Below, one piece after another: positions 62,093 to 64,000 of a stretch of 64,000 nt of DNA. Location of the stretch: NCBI RefSeq assembly GCF_030269925.1, contig NC_085123.1, forward strand, positions 4,712,001 to 4,776,000, in the 5' to 3' direction. Source of the DNA: Bombyx mori. Taxonomy: Eukaryota > Arthropoda > Insecta > Lepidoptera > Bombycidae. The first letter of the stretch is position 1; each line of letters opens with the position of its first letter. Both the position numbers and the translations under genes were made by a program. The notes beneath the pieces were generated by a model. The model made no database searches, was not told where the DNA came from, and saw only the letters and a list, made by a program, of their open reading frames with translations.

Positions 62093-63100
62093 TCTATACT
62101 AATATTATAAAGCTGAAGAGTTTGTTTGTTTGCTTGAACGCGCTAATCTCAGGAACTCTGGTCCGATTTGATGTATTCTTTCAGGGTTAGATAGCTCATT
62201 TATTGAAGAAGGCTATATAAAATCACAAATAAAAAGGCTAAAATGGAAAAGGCTAAAATGGAAAAGGCTAAAATGGAAGTGGGCGGGACACATGGTCAGA
62301 GGAAAAGAAAAATGGAGCAAAATAACTACACATTGGTACCCAAGGGAAGGCAAGAGGAAAAGAGGCAGGCAACAAAAAAGATGGGACGATGATATCAGGC
62401 AGGTTGCGGGTATAACATGGAGTAGAGTAACCAGAGAGAGATCAGAATGGAGTAGGTTAGAGGAGGCCTTTGCCAACTGTCAAACGGACTTACAGAGAGT
62501 AAACAAGCACCAAATACACCAATTTTAATTTTCTAAAATACATATATATACATATATCAGTATAAGTGCAGTAATATAAGAAACTTAATTGTATATCTGT
62601 TATCCGAATAAAGGGCTCTATAATAATTATTATTATATATAAAATAACGCTAAGACTTATCATGAAATGAAAGGCGCCAGCCGGCTGGTGCTCGGTGGCA
62701 CAGAATAAGAAACATAACAAAAACCCAAATAGCTTCAAGACAGGCTTTGAAAATATTCTCGATTTCTCCTGGATTCCATCATTAGATCCTGATCTTGATG
62801 ATTACAGGACCATTCGGGAAGTCTACCCTTTCGAATAAAAAAAAAAGAAAAAGAATTATCAGAATCGGTTCAAGCATTTTCGAGAAATCGGTGAACATAC
62901 ATAGATAAAAAAATTACGGTCGAATTGATAACTTCCTCTTTTAAAGTCGGTTAAAAAGCGTGATTTTGGTACATTAAACAGCTCCTTAACATTCTACAAC
63001 CATTTTTTTTTTAGTTTCTACGTAAATGGAGAGGCGGGTAAAATTTTGCGCTATGCCAAAGTAGCTATTCCACGCGAACGAAGTCGCGGGCAAAAGCTAG
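62093..63100 (+). mobile_element. Helitron-like element interrupted by a LINE
   Basis: The 5' end TCTATACTAATATTATAAAG after a host A, a body with GGAACTCTGGTCCGATTTG, and a 3' end AAGTCGCGGGCAAAAGCTAG before a host T. A CGCG/CGCG stem lies just before the CTAG end. The middle (about 62219..62640) is a separate LINE fragment. Confidence 0.68.
62219..62640 (+). mobile_element. 5'-truncated LINE (RTE-like ORF C-terminus)
   Basis: Encodes WAGHMVRGKEKWSKITTHWY, RGRQQKRWDDDIRQVAGITW and SRLEEAFANCQTDLQ, a C-terminal block typical of RTE-like LINEs, then a short 3' UTR with an AT-rich tail (TAATAATTATTATTATAT). The first 40 bp hold three tandem copies of GGCTAAAATGGAAAA. Confidence 0.72.
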
Positions 63101-64000
63101 TCATTAATATTTTACACATGTTTGCGACTGCCCTTAAAAACGCTATCAAGTGGCGATTTTAAATGTGTTTCGCACCCGTTCAGTGGTCTAACCTTAAAGT
63201 TGACCATAACTTGTCTAATTAGATGGTACGCCGAAGTACTAGGTTTAATTTTGAGCGTTTCATTTACTTAACCCATATTACTTACGACTTAAATATAAAT
63301 TCGAAAGTGAATTTCTTTGCGGTCTTAACTATTTAACCGATCATCATGAAATTTTACATAATAGAGGTACAGACAAGAAGCATAGGGTTCTTATATGTTT
63401 TTGGTACTTCAATAATACATTTAATTTTTAATAACCCCTCATTTTAACATTTAACAATTGTCATGGGTCAATTTGTTACTTACTAATTGACAAATGACAA
63501 GTAAACGCTACGCTATAGATAATACACTTAATATTTAAGACACTACGCCATCGATCAAATTGGAACAATATAGACTTTAACAAAGCATTAACAATATTAA
63601 AATACAATACAAAAGTGGTGACATTTCATTGTCACAGTTCGCACAACTAAAACCTTTTAGGCGTCGTGAAATACTTGGCCAGCAATTATGAAATTGGTAG
63701 AAAATATTACGCTGTTTGGTCATGTTAGTTGATGTGAAGAATCGAACTCACAGACGTCGCTCAAAAATAACTAAAAACATCGCTGTTGCCTTGGGAAAAA
63801 TCCCAGGTTTGTTAATTTCGCGTCGAACTTTAGATTAGATCTTCCACAAATGACAATCGATTGTATTTTGCACAAAAACTTCAGTCTTAAGACTTTCAAA
63901 GTGCAATTAACACGCCCACCGATCACCAAAAAAGTCTTCTTAATGCTGATTATGTACTTAAAATGCACTAAGCTATTGACGAAAATGATGATGACAGCGT
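63101..64000. other. Intergenic DNA to window end
   Basis: No gene or recognised repeat. Confidence 0.4.

Overview
The window is lepidopteran nuclear DNA, almost certainly silkworm (Bombyx mori or B. mandarina). The main reason is a set of about fifteen whole or partial copies of the tRNA-headed Bm1 SINE, with B. mori-type non-LTR tails, Helitrons and a maT-like transposase alongside. Coding sequence is sparse, introns follow GT-AG rules, and most of the 64 kb is transposable-element DNA of several ages.

Host genes. Two tandem paralogues on the minus strand encode FAD-dependent GMC oxidoreductases (glucose-dehydrogenase-like). Gene A has exons at 8846..~8889, 7327..7445, 6391..6524 and 4535..6124. 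Gene B has exons at 29818..29892, 28115..28233, 17979..18112 and 15726..17321. The second and third coding exons are 119 and 134 nt in both genes, so they arose by duplication. A terminal exon of an unrecognised plus-strand gene (11476..11931) lies between them. A 72-codon membrane-protein ORF at 56885..57103 is only a candidate.

Element-rich regions. 1..1170: a maT-like (DD37D) mariner transposon with an intact transposase, cut by the window edge. 18445..27955: a jockey-clade retrotransposon in gene B's second intron, flanked by an 11-bp target-site duplication. Its ORF1 holds two further insertions: a 1,022-bp hAT-like element (8-bp duplication) and a 3,171-bp Transib element (5-bp duplication CGACG, 479-bp inverted repeats starting CACAGTG) with a decayed RAG1-related transposase. 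Removing both insertions with one copy of each duplication leaves 1,632 nt, exactly 544 codons. 30687..38271: a young Bel/Pao LTR retrotransposon (366-bp LTRs, one visible difference) whose gag and pol share one frame separated by a single UAG, behind a long structured leader. 49108..54584: a second Bel/Pao element on the minus strand with apparently identical 493-bp LTRs and an open 1,367-codon ORF lacking the integrase core.

The rest is Bm1 SINEs, 5'-truncated jockey, CR1-like, RTE-like and R1-clade LINE tails, small Helitrons, two TWA-duplicating MITEs, an LTR-like fragment and AT-rich DNA without recognisable content. The strongest items for follow-up are the Transib copy, the two Bel/Pao elements, and the repeated covarying hairpins in the jockey and Bel/Pao leaders.
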